Assembly (NCBI GenBank): GCA_049673305.1
Contig: JBATXM010000260.1
Span: 20,203-84,202 of the forward strand
From: GCA-003244245 sp049673305
Lineage (GTDB): Bacteria; Actinomycetota; Actinomycetes; Mycobacteriales; Pseudonocardiaceae
Reading direction: 5' to 3'
Length of the DNA: 64,000 nucleotides
Numbering within the stretch: the first letter of the stretch is position 1; every line of letters begins with the position of its first letter. This document shows, one piece after another, positions 34,962 to 43,927 of the stretch. The notes under the pieces are model-generated. The model was not told the origin of the DNA. It was given only the letters and a program-made list of their open reading frames with translations, and made no database searches. Both the position numbers and the translations under genes were made by a program.

Positions 34962-34967
34962 AACCAG

Positions 34968-35270
34968 CTACACGCCACAGCGAACAAGCTCCCCCGGTGA
35001 GTGCTGCCTCACCCGGTTTTTCCCGGTCTCCTTGAGCACGACCAGGTCGACGCCGCGTTCAGTGACGAGCGCGGCGATCTCGGTGAGGTGGCGCACCGAG
35101 CGGGCCATCCTCGACAGGCGTGTGACGACCAGCTCGTCACCGCCGTGCAGGTAGTCCAGGCACTTGTCCCATTCCGGGCGGCGAGCGAGCCGGCCCGACG
35201 CGGTGTCAGTCCAGGTCCGTTCGCAGCCGGCCGAGGACAGCGCGTCGAGCTGAAAACTGACGAAGATCAA
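34968..35270 (-). pseudogene. Serine recombinase (resolvase/invertase) remnant
   Basis: A 100-residue frame matching the middle of the resolvase catalytic domain: QLDALSSAGCERTWTDTASG, RPEWDKCLDYLHGGDELVV, TRLSRMARSVRHLTEIAALV and GVDLVVLKETG. The N-terminal strand with the catalytic serine (normally ...YxRVSTxxQ) is absent, and the C-terminus diverges after KETG without the E-helix and DNA-binding region. It is therefore inactive. Its 5' break coincides with the start of the NACHT-type remnant on the other strand, at about 35265-35290. Confidence 0.75.
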
Positions 35271-35289
35271 TTCAACGTGCTACTCGCAG

Positions 35290-36051
35290 AATCGGGTCAG
35301 ACACGAGGACGGGCTCGCGTCGTTGCTCGCGTTCGGTCTCGTGTCCGGGCCCGTGGTCGGGCTCGGATTCGTGTTGGGGCTCGTGTTCAGGCGCGGAGTC
35401 GGGCTCGGGATCGTGGCCGGACTCGGGGCCGGGTACGGGTTCGTGTTCATGTTCGAGCTCGATGGCAGGTTCGTGGCCACGCTCGTGACCGGGCTCGGGG
35501 CTGGGCTCGTGTACCGGGTCGGGGGCGGGGAGCCTCGACGGTTCAGGATTGCGAGCTGGCGTGCCGCCATCTCGCGTCAGGTTCTGGGGAAAGGGCTCGT
35601 CGTCGGGACCGGGTGCGGACTCGTGACCGGGCTCGGGTATGGGTTTGCCTATGAACTCGGGATCGGTCTTAGGGCCGGGCTCCTAGCCGGACTCGTAGCC
35701 GGATGCGGAAGCTGGTTCGTGGTCGGGCTCGTGGCCGAGCGCGGGTTCGGGGTCGTACTCGGGCTCTGGGTCGCACTGGTGTTCGGGCTCGCATCCGGGC
35801 TCGTGGGGCTCGGGGTCGGGGTTGGGGTCGCACTAACGTATCCCGCGATCTGGCAGACCACGCTGGCTTGGCGCCAACTACGGCGTTGCGGCCACGTGCC
35901 AGCCGTCAGCCTCATGCCGTTCCTCGAAGACGCCCGTGAGCGAGGCGTGCTGCGCACCGTCGGAGGTTTCTACCAGTTCCGGCACGCGACGCTGCAGGAC
36001 CAGCTGGCCGGCCAGACCACTCCGAGTTCCGCGGCCTCGCGGGTGCCGTAG
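35290..36051 (+). pseudogene. C-terminal remnant of a NACHT-type NTPase membrane protein
   Basis: About 250 codons are open to the stop at 36051. The first 170 encode Gly/Leu/Val-rich membrane hairpins with an irregular repeating pattern (GLVSGPVVGLGFVLGLVFRR, AGLLAGLVAGCGSWFVVGLV). The last 60 read VSLMPFLEDARERGVLRTVG and GFYQFRHATLQDQLA, the C-terminal signature I know from actinobacterial NACHT-NTPase membrane proteins. The NTPase domain is missing, cut at the junction with the resolvase remnant. Strong G/C periodicity opens antisense and other-frame ORFs here, which I treat as shadows. Confidence 0.65.
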
Positions 36052-36113
36052 AAAAGCCCGGCCCGCAGCGTCAGCGTGCCATCTGGGCAATCAGGAAATC
36101 GGGGATCGCCCTC

Positions 36114-36413
36114 TCAGGCCGGCATCGTACTGCGCTGTATCAGTGCGTCGTAGTCGTTGAAGGTGCCGGGGAGAAGACGCAGGTGAACGATCGTGCCTGC
36201 CGGTTTGTCAACGAGGTCAACGACCTCAGCGACTGCTGGCGCTTCCGCATCACCCGCGACCACGATGGCACCGGGCACGACGATCGCAGGGTCGCGCGCC
36301 TCATCGAGGAACGTCCAGACGAGACCGGTGTCGTCCTCATCATTGAGATCAGCGGCGATGTCAACAACGATCACGATCTCCTCCTCTCCGACCTTGCGGT
36401 ACGAGCGTGCCAT
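36114..36413 (-). CDS. Hypothetical protein (99 aa)
   Basis: A 99-residue acidic protein starting MARSYRKVGEEEIVIVVDIA. It reads DLNDEDDTGLVWTFLDEARD, then PGAIVVAGDAEAPAVAEVVD, and ends DYDALIQRSTMPA. Of two adjacent ATGs (36416, 36413) the second has the better 7-base spacing from GGGAG. No family is recognised; the strand pattern suggests a small beta-rich domain. It overlaps the end of the next upstream frame. Confidence 0.6.
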   Translation of the reverse strand: MARSYRKVGEEEIVIVVDIAADLNDEDDTGLVWTFLDEARDPAIVVPGAIVVAGDAEAPAVAEVVDLVDKPAGTIVHLRLLPGTFNDYDALIQRSTMPA

Positions 36414-36666
36414 CATAATTCTCCCGGGGTGGACCCAAGCAGGCAAGCAGCCTGCGTAGTTCGTCTTCGTCGTCTGAAGCGATCACGGCGGTGAAATGGG
36501 GTCGGTGACCTGTAGGCAGGAAGTGCACACCGATGCGCCGCAGCGCGCTCACCGGACAGGAGTGGATGCAGCGGTACGTTCGGAGTCGGCTGTTGAGCAA
36601 ACCGGGCAGAGATGCCGGACCGATGTCGTCCAGTGCACAGAAGACGGAGATCCCGACAACCGGCAC
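36361..36666 (-). CDS. Hypothetical protein (101 aa), overlaps next gene
   Basis: A 101-residue frame from GTG 36666, MPVVGISVFCALDDIGPASL, with later IGVHFLPTGHRPHFTAVIAS and DDEDELRRLLACLGPP. It ends 53 bases inside the following gene. Composition is protein-like in the first 85 codons; the last 16 (overlap) are less so. No clear ribosome binding site is seen. The start is uncertain and it may be a remnant. Confidence 0.4.
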   Translation of the reverse strand: MPVVGISVFCALDDIGPASLPGLLNSRLRTYRCIHSCPVSALRRIGVHFLPTGHRPHFTAVIASDDEDELRRLLACLGPPRENYDGTLVPQGRRGGDRDRC

Positions 36667-36870
36667 GCCATCAAAGCACCATGCCCGCGCAGTTCCTCCC
36701 TGTCTTGATCCATGACGGGGATGCTCGCAGCGCGGGCTGACAGTTTCGGTGCACGAGGCGTGGCCGCGCGGTGATCAGCTGGATCACGCCGATGCTGGGC
36801 CGCGCAGCTCGCCGAGCGATCGCGGCGACATCCACGTCCCGAATCCATCCGGGACGCAGGAGTGGCGTGG

Positions 36871-37059
36871 TCAGGGGGTGACGGTGGTGAGGAAGGCCCG
36901 CCAGGCCCTGGTGGTGACGGCCAGCGCGGGGCCGGCGGCATCCTTGGAGTCGCGCACCAGGACACCGGCCGGTGCGGGCGCGACCTCGACGCAGTCGCTG
37001 CCGTGTCCGCTGTAGCTGCTGGTGTGCCAGATGATGCTGTTTGGTTCAGGCGCGCTCAT
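36871..37059 (-). CDS. DUF397 protein
   Basis: A 62-residue DUF397 protein: IIWHTSSYSGHGSDCVEVAP, then GVLVRDSKDAAGPAL and WRAFLTTV are the family hallmarks. DUF397 genes in actinomycetes lie next to XRE/DUF5753 regulators, as here, and the pair behaves like a regulator-antagonist unit (bldB/whiJ-type systems in Streptomyces). The start at 37059 overlaps the regulator stop region by 14 bases, so they are coupled. No metal site is evident (one Cys). Confidence 0.92.
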   Translation of the reverse strand: MSAPEPNSIIWHTSSYSGHGSDCVEVAPAPAGVLVRDSKDAAGPALAVTTRAWRAFLTTVTP

Positions 37060-37921
37060 CAGGGTCCTCTTGGTCGGCGTAGAGCTCGGTTGCCACGGTG
37101 GCAATCAGCTCCCTGGATTCTCTCTCGCCCAGCGTGGTCTCGGCCAGCGCACCGAGGATGAGCCGGTAGGCGGCGATCTCCTCGTTCTTCTCCAGGAACA
37201 GGCTAGAGGTCTCGTTCTCCAGATACACCACCGGCCGAAACTCGGCGAACTCCAGGAGAATGAACGGCCCAGCTGACGCGGCGTGTGCGCCGAGCGCGGC
37301 AGGGATCACCCGCAGGGTGATGTACGGGCGTACCGCCATCTGCAGCAGGTGGTGCAGCTGTTCGGACATCACCGTCGGCCCGCCGACCGGTGTGCGCAGC
37401 ACGGACTCGTGGAGGTAAAAGGTGAACTGCCCCGGTCGTTCCCGGCTGAACAGGCTGCGCCGGGCCAGTCGGGCGGCCACCCGGTCATCGATCTCCTCCG
37501 CCGGCAGAGTGGCGATGCGGCTGATCACCGCCCGGGCGTAGTCACTGGTCTGCAAAGGGCCAGGCACTAGCATCGGCTGGATATGACTGCAGGTCACCGC
37601 CCGGTCCTCGTGGTTGATCAGCGTCACCAGCTGTTCGGGCAGCCGCGAGCCGTGCTGTTGCAGCCAGCCCGGGGTGTTGCGCTCCTGGCAGAGCGCGAGC
37701 AGCCGATCGCGCTCCTCGCCCTTCACCCGGCACATCCCGAGGATGATCGCGACGTCCACCTCGCTGGCGTTGCGCTTGCCGGACAGCAGCCGCGACACCT
37801 TGCTCGGTGACCAGCCGAGCACGTGGGCGGCATGCTCGGCGTTCAGCTTGGCTTGCTCGATGGCCTGACGCAGCCCGTCACCGAGCTCCCGGCTGCGTAT
37901 CGTCGGCTCGAGATCGTGCAT
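37046..37921 (-). CDS. XRE-family regulator with DUF5753 domain
   Basis: A 291-residue regulator. The N-terminal HTH (about residues 10-70) shows LRQAIEQAKLNAEHAAHVLG and WSPSKVSRLLSGKRNASEVD. The DUF5753 domain (about 100-280) contains HIQPMLVPGPLQTSDYARAV, QFTFYLHESVLRTPVGGP and RVIPAALGAHAASAGPFILL. ATG at 37921 is preceded by GGGGGAGGT. Upstream extension to 38023 is rejected. It is the upstream partner of the DUF397 gene. Such WhiJ-like pairs influence development in Streptomyces; the targets here are unknown. Confidence 0.93.
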   Translation of the reverse strand: MHDLEPTIRSRELGDGLRQAIEQAKLNAEHAAHVLGWSPSKVSRLLSGKRNASEVDVAIILGMCRVKGEERDRLLALCQERNTPGWLQQHGSRLPEQLVTLINHEDRAVTCSHIQPMLVPGPLQTSDYARAVISRIATLPAEEIDDRVAARLARRSLFSRERPGQFTFYLHESVLRTPVGGPTVMSEQLHHLLQMAVRPYITLRVIPAALGAHAASAGPFILLEFAEFRPVVYLENETSSLFLEKNEEIAAYRLILGALAETTLGERESRELIATVATELYADQEDPDERA

Positions 37922-38035
37922 GAAGACCTCCCCCTGGCGGATTCCAGCGGACCATACGGCCACGAACAACGCCGCCACCTCGATATGCGTGACAGTCCCC
38001 CGAAAGGATGTCGCGCGTGCCACTGGGGCAACCCG

Positions 38036-38320
38036 TTAACTCATTGTCGGTGTGGTGGCGGTCTCGCCGCGTCCGCAGTGACGCCGACGGCCAGCAGGAA
38101 AGGCGGTACAGGAACGATCGGATTCGTCCGCATCCCGCGCCCACCGCAGATCGTCGACGAAGTCAGCCATCGCGTCCCGGAGTGCGGTCCCCTCCGCGAT
38201 CCGATCTGCCGTCTGAGCCAGCGTCACCGGATGCCGAGCCTGCGCGGGCAGGAAGTGCCGCAGCTCGACACCATCATCATCCGCACGGTGCGCGAAGATC
38301 CGCTCGGACGGGGTACCCAC
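38036..38320 (-). CDS. Possible hypothetical protein or remnant (94 aa)
   Basis: From GTG 38320 the frame reads MGTPSERIFAHRADDDGVEL and LRDAMADFVDDLRWARDADE, then becomes Arg/Thr-rich. The first 65 residues look protein-like and helical; no domain is recognised and no ribosome binding site is seen. The surrounding 37922-38373 stretch contains nothing else convincing. Confidence 0.3.
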   Translation of the reverse strand: MGTPSERIFAHRADDDGVELRHFLPAQARHPVTLAQTADRIAEGTALRDAMADFVDDLRWARDADESDRSCTAFPAGRRRHCGRGETATTPTMS

Positions 38321-38373
38321 GCAAGTCAGTTTGCCCTACTAGATCGTGCCATAGCGCCAAGGTTTCCCGGTTT

Positions 38374-38550
38374 GTGGGTAAGGCCACCGGCGAGCGCATC
38401 GAGCATTTCTGCAACCGGTTCGGAATGAGCTGCGGTCTGTTCTCGGCGGGCTGGTGATGCGCGTTGCGGAATCGGTGAAAGCCGTTGAGACGGGCCGGTT
38501 GCGGGCGCCCCTGCTGCCGATGCTGTTGCGGACATTGCGTGATTGTGGGG
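38374..38550 (+). pseudogene. Truncated, frameshifted copy of the XRE-TPR regulator start
   Basis: The DNA is clearly homologous to the first ~60 codons of the regulator at 31643. It reads MGKATGERIEHFCNRFGMSC, shifts by a 2-base insertion relative to the intact gene near 38440, and continues in another frame as VKAVETGRLRAPLLPMLLRT. Similarity ends near 38550. No C-terminal part follows. It is a decayed duplicate of the HTH region. Confidence 0.8.
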
Positions 38551-38752
38551 TGGTTGCCAGAACACAGCCGGAACCCAGGCAGCTACTCCACAAGTCGCTG
38601 GCCAGCTCCCATCAGGCAGTCTGATGTGATGCAGCTCACTTCACAGTGACGCGGCCCGCTGACCACCCGGGCGGGGCCGTTGGCCGGCGGCTTGGCGGTT
38701 CGCTGCCCAGGCGGACCGGTTCAGCTGCGCCCCGACCACGTACTCTGCGGGT

Positions 38753-40291
38753 ATGCACCGGATCATGGGGACAGAGGTGGAGTACGGCATCTCCGTGCCT
38801 GGGGACTGCACTGCCAACCCAGTCCTGACCTCAACCCAGGTCGTGCTGGCCTACGCTGCGGCGGCCGAAGTGCCGCGGGCCAAGCGAGCCCGGTGGGACT
38901 ATGAGGTGGAGTCCCCGCTGCGCGACGCCCGCGGATTCGACCTGGGCGTCCCCGGAATCGCGCAACCCGATCCGGAACTGGACGATCTCGGCGCGGCGAA
39001 CGTCATTTTGACCAACGGTGCCCGGCTCTACGTCGACCACGCGCACCCGGAGTTCTCCAGTCCCGAGGTCACCAATCCGCGCGACGCGGTGATCTGGGAC
39101 AAGGCCGGCGAGCGGATCATGGAAGAAGCCGCGTTGCGCGCCCGCACCGTGCCCGACCAGCCTCCTTTCCAGCTGTACAAGAACAACGTCGATGGCAAGG
39201 GTGCCTCCTACGGCACCCACGAGAACTACTTGATGGCGCGCTCCACACCGTTCACGATGGTCATCGCCGGGCTAACTCCGTTCTTCGTCTCCCGTCAGGT
39301 GATCTGCGGATCCGGTCGGGTCGGCATCGGGCCCGCCGGGGAGCAACCTGGGTTCCAGCTGTCGCAGCGGGCGGACTACATCGAAGTCGAGGTCGGGCTG
39401 GAGACCACTCTCAAGCGCGGCATCATCAACACCCGGGACGAGCCGCATGCCGACGCCGACAAGTACCGGCGGTTGCACGTCATCATCGGCGACGCCAACT
39501 TGGCCGAGTATTCCACCTACCTCAAGGTGGGTACCACGGCACTGGTACTGGACCTGATCGAAGCGGGGGAACGTTTCGAGGACCTGCGGGTGGTTGACGC
39601 GGTGCGGGCGGTGCACACGATCAGCCGCGACCCTTCCCTGAAGGCGACGGTGGAGGTATCCGGTGGTCGCCACCTCACCGGCCTGGATCTCCAGCGTGCT
39701 TACCACGAGCGGGTCGCGCGGTTCTTCGCCCGCAACGGCGCCCCAGACAAGAGTGCCGAGGGGGACAGCGGTGCCGAAGGTGCCGACGGCGCCGAGCATG
39801 TTTTGAGCACCTGGGGCGAGGTGCTTGACGCGCTCGCCCGGGACCCGATGGAGTGCGCCGACCGGCTGGATTGGCCGGCCAAACTGCAACTACTCGAAGG
39901 CTATCGGGCTCGTGACGGTCTGGGATGGGCCTCGCCCCGGCTGCAACTGGTTGATTTGCAGTACTCCGACGTGCGGATGCACAAAGGCCTCTATAACCGC
40001 CTGGTGGCTCGTGGCTCGATGAAGCGGTTGGTCACCGAGGAGGAGGTGCGTGCGGCCATCACCCAGCCCCCGGAGGACACCCGTGCCTACTTCCGCGGCC
40101 GGTGTCTGGAGCGCTACGCCACGGAGGTGGCTGCGGCGTCCTGGGACTCGGTGATCTTCGATCTCGGCCGCGAGTCCCTGGTCCGCATCCCGACCCTGGA
40201 ACCGCTGCGCGGTACCCGCGCGCACGTCGGGGCGCTACTGGACGCTTCGAACACGGCCGCCGAGCTGGTGGCGGCGCTCACTAGGGGTTGA
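38753..40291 (+). CDS. dop: Pup deamidase/depupylase Dop
   Basis: Dop converts the C-terminal Gln of Pup to Glu and removes Pup from proteins, in the cytosol. The 512-residue protein has the glutamine-synthetase-like fold: MHRIMGTEVEYGISVPGDCT (nucleotide/metal loop), a Dop-specific loop around ESPLRDARGFDLGVPGIA, DHAHPEFSSPEVTNPRDAV, KNNVDGKGASYGTHENYLM and RDEPHADADKYRRLHVIIGD. Distinguished from PafA (42544) by the longer N-terminal region. pup follows 79 bases downstream. The proteasomal ATPase Mpa/ARC, often upstream, is not in this window. Confidence 0.96.
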   Translation: MHRIMGTEVEYGISVPGDCTANPVLTSTQVVLAYAAAAEVPRAKRARWDYEVESPLRDARGFDLGVPGIAQPDPELDDLGAANVILTNGARLYVDHAHPEFSSPEVTNPRDAVIWDKAGERIMEEAALRARTVPDQPPFQLYKNNVDGKGASYGTHENYLMARSTPFTMVIAGLTPFFVSRQVICGSGRVGIGPAGEQPGFQLSQRADYIEVEVGLETTLKRGIINTRDEPHADADKYRRLHVIIGDANLAEYSTYLKVGTTALVLDLIEAGERFEDLRVVDAVRAVHTISRDPSLKATVEVSGGRHLTGLDLQRAYHERVARFFARNGAPDKSAEGDSGAEGADGAEHVLSTWGEVLDALARDPMECADRLDWPAKLQLLEGYRARDGLGWASPRLQLVDLQYSDVRMHKGLYNRLVARGSMKRLVTEEEVRAAITQPPEDTRAYFRGRCLERYATEVAAASWDSVIFDLGRESLVRIPTLEPLRGTRAHVGALLDASNTAAELVAALTRG

Positions 40292-40370
40292 TCACCCGAC
40301 TGGCCTGGCGGCGATTGTCGGTGTTGCTAGGTACTGTTTGTATTTAAGGCAACTCGATCCGGGAGGCGAA

Positions 40371-40562
40371 ATGTCCCAGGAGAAGGTACAGCGCCAAGGC
40401 GGCGGCGGAGACGACGAGACGACCGACGGTGCGCCCGCCGGTCAGGAACGTCGGGAGAAGCTCGGCGAGGACGTAGACGCGATCCTTGACGAGATCGACG
40501 ATGTGCTCGAGGAGAACGCTGAGGACTTCGTCCGGGCCTATGTCCAGAAGGGCGGCCAATGA
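40371..40562 (+). CDS. pup: Prokaryotic ubiquitin-like protein Pup
   Basis: Pup is the 63-residue intrinsically disordered tag joined to lysines of proteins destined for the proteasome. It begins MSQEKVQRQGGGGDDE, has the coiled segment EKLGEDVDAILDEIDDVLEE that binds the ATPase coiled coil, and ends FVRAYVQKGGQ. The terminal Gln means Dop must deamidate it to GGE before PafA can use it. ATG at 40371 has GGGAGGCGAA just upstream; the open frame to 40338 is not coding. Located between dop and prcB as in other actinobacteria. Confidence 0.98.
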   Translation: MSQEKVQRQGGGGDDETTDGAPAGQERREKLGEDVDAILDEIDDVLEENAEDFVRAYVQKGGQ

Positions 40563-40703
40563 CAAGCCTCCCGAGCGTTCCGGGCATCATGTTCGGTGCA
40601 GCGGGTGACCGTTACCTGACGGGCTGTCACACGACAGGCTTTCACCCAAGGTAGTGTCACCCAAGAGACTGTGACAACGGGAGCAAGGAGACGATCACAG
40701 CCG

Positions 40704-41573
40704 ATGGACCAGTCCTCGGTCGGACGCTACCCAGGCGCAGCCCTGCCGGCGTCGTACTTCATGGTGGGCAGTTCGTCATTCACCGATTTTCTCGCCGCGA
40801 CGTCCCCTGACCTGTTGCCGGGACGGCGCATGAGCGGAGCGGGCACAGTGCCGGTTGGCGCTGAACCGCTGGCTAGCCGGCACGGCACGACCATCGTGGC
40901 GGCCACCTTCAAGGGCGGAGTGCTCATCGCGGGGGACCGCCGGGCGACGTGGGGCAACCGCATCGCTCAACGCGATATGGAGAAAGTCTTCGTCGTCGAC
41001 GACTACTCCGCGGTGGGTATCGCGGGGACCGCCGGTATCGCGCTGGAGATGGTGCGGTTGTTCGCCGTGGAGCTGCAGCACTACGAGAAGATCGAAGGGG
41101 TGTCGCTGACCCTGGACGGCAAGGCGAACAAACTGGCCGGCATGGTTCGGGGCAATCTTGAGGGCGCCATGCAGGGGCTGGCGGCGGTGCCGCTGTTCGT
41201 CGGCTATGACCTTGATGCCACCGACCCCGACCGGGCCGGTCGGATCATCTCCTACGACGTCGTCGGCGGCCGATACGAGGAGACACTGGGTTATCACTCG
41301 GTGGGCTCAGGTTCGTTGTTCGCTGGGTCATCGTTGAAAAAGCTGCATGACCCGACGATGGAGGTTGATGCCGCTGTCCGGGTTGCCATGGAGGCCCTGT
41401 ACGACGCCGCCGACGATGACAGCGCGACCGGCGGATTGGACTCCGTCCGCCGGCTTTACCCGGTGGTGGTCACGGTCACCGGGGCCGACGGAGCTGTCCG
41501 GATGTCTGACGAGCAGGCCAGTCAGGTCGCTGAGCTTGTAGTGGAAGCCCGCAAGCACAAGCCCGGCGGCTGA
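40704..41573 (+). CDS. prcB: Proteasome subunit beta
   Basis: PrcB is the catalytic subunit of the 20S core. From ATG 40704 the protein is 289 residues. A propeptide of about 61 residues precedes the catalytic Thr in SRHG-TTIVAATFKGGVLIAG (Thr62). The conserved Lys/Asp environment follows in IAGDRRATWGNRI and GTAGIALEMVRLFAVE. AAGGAG lies 14-19 bases upstream, slightly far from this ATG. prcA starts about 50 bases downstream, so assembly partners are co-expressed. Confidence 0.97.
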   Translation: MDQSSVGRYPGAALPASYFMVGSSSFTDFLAATSPDLLPGRRMSGAGTVPVGAEPLASRHGTTIVAATFKGGVLIAGDRRATWGNRIAQRDMEKVFVVDDYSAVGIAGTAGIALEMVRLFAVELQHYEKIEGVSLTLDGKANKLAGMVRGNLEGAMQGLAAVPLFVGYDLDATDPDRAGRIISYDVVGGRYEETLGYHSVGSGSLFAGSSLKKLHDPTMEVDAAVRVAMEALYDAADDDSATGGLDSVRRLYPVVVTVTGADGAVRMSDEQASQVAELVVEARKHKPGG

Positions 41574-41624
41574 CGCTACCCTCGTCTTTACCGCTGAATC
41601 CGTCTCCACCCAGGAGTTCTCGCT

Positions 41625-42422
41625 GTGACGATGCCGTTCTACGCCTCGGTCGAGCAGATCATGCGCGACCGCTCGGAGCTCGCCCGCAAGGGCATTGCCC
41701 GGGGGCGCGGTGTCGTCGTGCTCAGTTACTCACGCGGGGTGTTGTTCGTCGCGGAGAACCTGTCCACCGCCCTGCACAAGGTCTCAGAGATCTATGATCG
41801 GATTGGTTTCGCCGCTGTCGGGCGTTACAACGAGTACGAGAATCTCCGTCAAGCCGGGATCAGGCACGCTGACGTTCGCGGCTACTCCTACGACCGGCGT
41901 GATGTCACCGGGCGGGCCCTGGCCAACGCCTACGCGCAGACTCTCGGGACGATCTTCTCGGAGCAGCAGAAGCCCTTCGAGGTGGAGCTGTGTGTCGCCG
42001 AGGTGGGCCGCAACCCCGACTCCGATCAGCTCTACCACCTGACCTACGACGGCTCGATCGGTGACGAGCCGGACTTCGTCGTGATGGGCGGTCAGGCCGA
42101 CGTCATCTCCACGGCGCTCAAGGAATCCTTCCGGCAGGACATGGACACTCCGGAGGCGGTCGCTGCCGCAGTGAGTGCTCTGAGCTCGGTCTCCACCAGC
42201 GTCAATGGGACTGGCACGCGCACCTTGGGAGTCGGTCAGCTGGAGGTCGCGGTCTTGGATCGGTCCCGGCCGCGCCGCGCCTTCCGCCGCATCACCGGGG
42301 CAGCCTTGACCGCTCTGCTCGCCAGCGCACAGACTCCGGCCGCCGAGGATCCCGCTGGTCCTATGCCATCAGAAACAGGCACAGAAGCAGACACAGAAAC
42401 GGAATCAGGTACCGACACCTGA
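41625..42422 (+). CDS. prcA: Proteasome subunit alpha
   Basis: PrcA forms the outer rings and gate of the 20S proteasome. The 265-residue protein starts MTMPFYASVEQIMRDRSELA, the gate-forming N-terminus. It has RGVLFVAENLSTALHKVSEI and VGRYNEYENLRQAGIRHADV. No catalytic Thr is present, as expected. The C-terminus is an acidic Thr/Glu-rich tail (ETGTEADTETESGTDT) longer than needed for the fold. Confidence 0.96.
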   Translation: MTMPFYASVEQIMRDRSELARKGIARGRGVVVLSYSRGVLFVAENLSTALHKVSEIYDRIGFAAVGRYNEYENLRQAGIRHADVRGYSYDRRDVTGRALANAYAQTLGTIFSEQQKPFEVELCVAEVGRNPDSDQLYHLTYDGSIGDEPDFVVMGGQADVISTALKESFRQDMDTPEAVAAAVSALSSVSTSVNGTGTRTLGVGQLEVAVLDRSRPRRAFRRITGAALTALLASAQTPAAEDPAGPMPSETGTEADTETESGTDT

Positions 42423-42543
42423 CGTCCCCGTTCGTGGTTGATCTCTGCGTATCACTCTCTGCAACCAGCTCTGCGCATTGACCTCTTAAGTGACCCCGTA
42501 CGGACGGTCTGCGGGATGCCCGCAGCGGCCTAGGCTGGAGGGC

Positions 42544-43902
42544 ATGCAGCGGCGGATCTTCGGTATTGAGACCGAGTTCGGAGTCACCTGCACCTTTCAC
42601 GGCCAGCGCAGGCTGTCGCCGGACGAGGTTGCCCGGTACCTGTTCCGTCGGGTGGTCTCATGGGGGCGCTCGTCCAACGTGTTCCTGCGCAACGGGTCCC
42701 GGCTCTACCTCGACGTGGGCTCGCACCCGGAGTACGCCACCGCCGAGTGCGACGACTTGGCTCAGTTGGTGACCCACGACAAGGCCGGCGAGCGGATCCT
42801 TGAAGACCTCCTGGTGGATGCCGAGCGGCGATTGGCCGACGAGGGCATTGGCGGGGACATCTTCCTGTTCAAGAACAACACCGACTCCGCGGGTAACTCC
42901 TACGGCTGTCACGAGAACTATTTGGTGGCTCGTGCCGGGGAATTCTCGCGGATCGCCGATGTGCTGTTGCCCTTCCTGGTCACCCGGCAGCTGGTCTGCG
43001 GCGCGGGCAAGGTGCTACAAACACCTCGAGGCGCGGTGTACTGCCTGTCGCAGCGGGCGGAGCACATCTGGGAGGGAGTCTCCTCGGCGACCACCCGTTC
43101 CCGCCCGATCATTAACACCCGGGACGAGCCGCACGCCGACGCCGAGCGGTATCGCCGGCTGCATGTGATCGTCGGTGATTCGAACATGTCCGAGGTGACC
43201 ACTTTGCTCAAGGTGGGCACCGCCAACCTGGTCTTGGAGATGGTGGAGGAGGGTGTCGCGTTTCGCGACTTCACCCTGGACAACCCGATCCGGGCGATCC
43301 GCGAGATCAGCCACGACCTCACCGGCCGGCGCGGGGTGCGCCTCGCCGGAGGCCGCGAGGCCTCTGCGTTGGAGATCCAGCGGGAGTACTATGCGCGCGC
43401 TGTTGATCACGTCGCCCGCCGAGGGTCCGATCCACTGACCGACCGGGTGATGGAGCTGTGGGACCGCACGCTGGGCGCGGTGGAACAGCAGGATCTCGGC
43501 CTGATCGATCGCGAGATCGACTGGGCTATTAAGCACCGGCTGGTGGAGCGCTACCAGGCCAAGCACCAGATGGACCTGTCCAACGCGCGGATCGCCCAAT
43601 TGGACCTCGCCTACCACGATATTCGCCGCGGCCGTGGGTTGTTCGATCTGCTACAACGCAAGGCGCTGGTCGACCGGGTGACCGACGACGGCGAGATCGA
43701 GGCCGCCAAGGACACCCCGCCCGCCACCACCCGAGCCAAGCTGCGCGGCGACTTCATCGCCGCCGCTCAGGCGGCAGGCCGTGACTTCACCGTCGACTGG
43801 GTGCACCTCAAGCTCAATGACCAGGCCCAGCGCACCGTGCTGTGCAAGGACCCGTTCCGGGCGGTCGACGAGCGGGTGGAACGGCTCATAGCATCGCTGT
43901 GA
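42544..43902 (+). CDS. pafA: Pup-protein ligase PafA
   Basis: PafA activates the C-terminal Glu of Pup with ATP and joins it to substrate lysines. The 452-residue protein begins MQRRIFGIETEFGVTCTFHG (metal-binding Glu), has SRLYLDVGSHPEYATAECDD, LFKNNTDSAGNSYGCHENYL and NTRDEPHADAERYRRLHVIV, parallel to Dop. It lacks the Dop loop. ATG at 42544 is chosen over the open frame to 42490. pafB starts 25 bases after the stop. Confidence 0.97.
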   Translation: MQRRIFGIETEFGVTCTFHGQRRLSPDEVARYLFRRVVSWGRSSNVFLRNGSRLYLDVGSHPEYATAECDDLAQLVTHDKAGERILEDLLVDAERRLADEGIGGDIFLFKNNTDSAGNSYGCHENYLVARAGEFSRIADVLLPFLVTRQLVCGAGKVLQTPRGAVYCLSQRAEHIWEGVSSATTRSRPIINTRDEPHADAERYRRLHVIVGDSNMSEVTTLLKVGTANLVLEMVEEGVAFRDFTLDNPIRAIREISHDLTGRRGVRLAGGREASALEIQREYYARAVDHVARRGSDPLTDRVMELWDRTLGAVEQQDLGLIDREIDWAIKHRLVERYQAKHQMDLSNARIAQLDLAYHDIRRGRGLFDLLQRKALVDRVTDDGEIEAAKDTPPATTRAKLRGDFIAAAQAAGRDFTVDWVHLKLNDQAQRTVLCKDPFRAVDERVERLIASL

Positions 43903-43927
43903 GCCGGGCAGCCGTAAGCTGCACGCC

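Noticed and set aside
35001..35654. Long Arg/Val-repeat ORF on the plus strand
   Set aside because: It is an off-frame reading of the resolvase remnant and of the Gly/Leu/Val membrane repeats; composition is a shadow of the NACHT-type frame.
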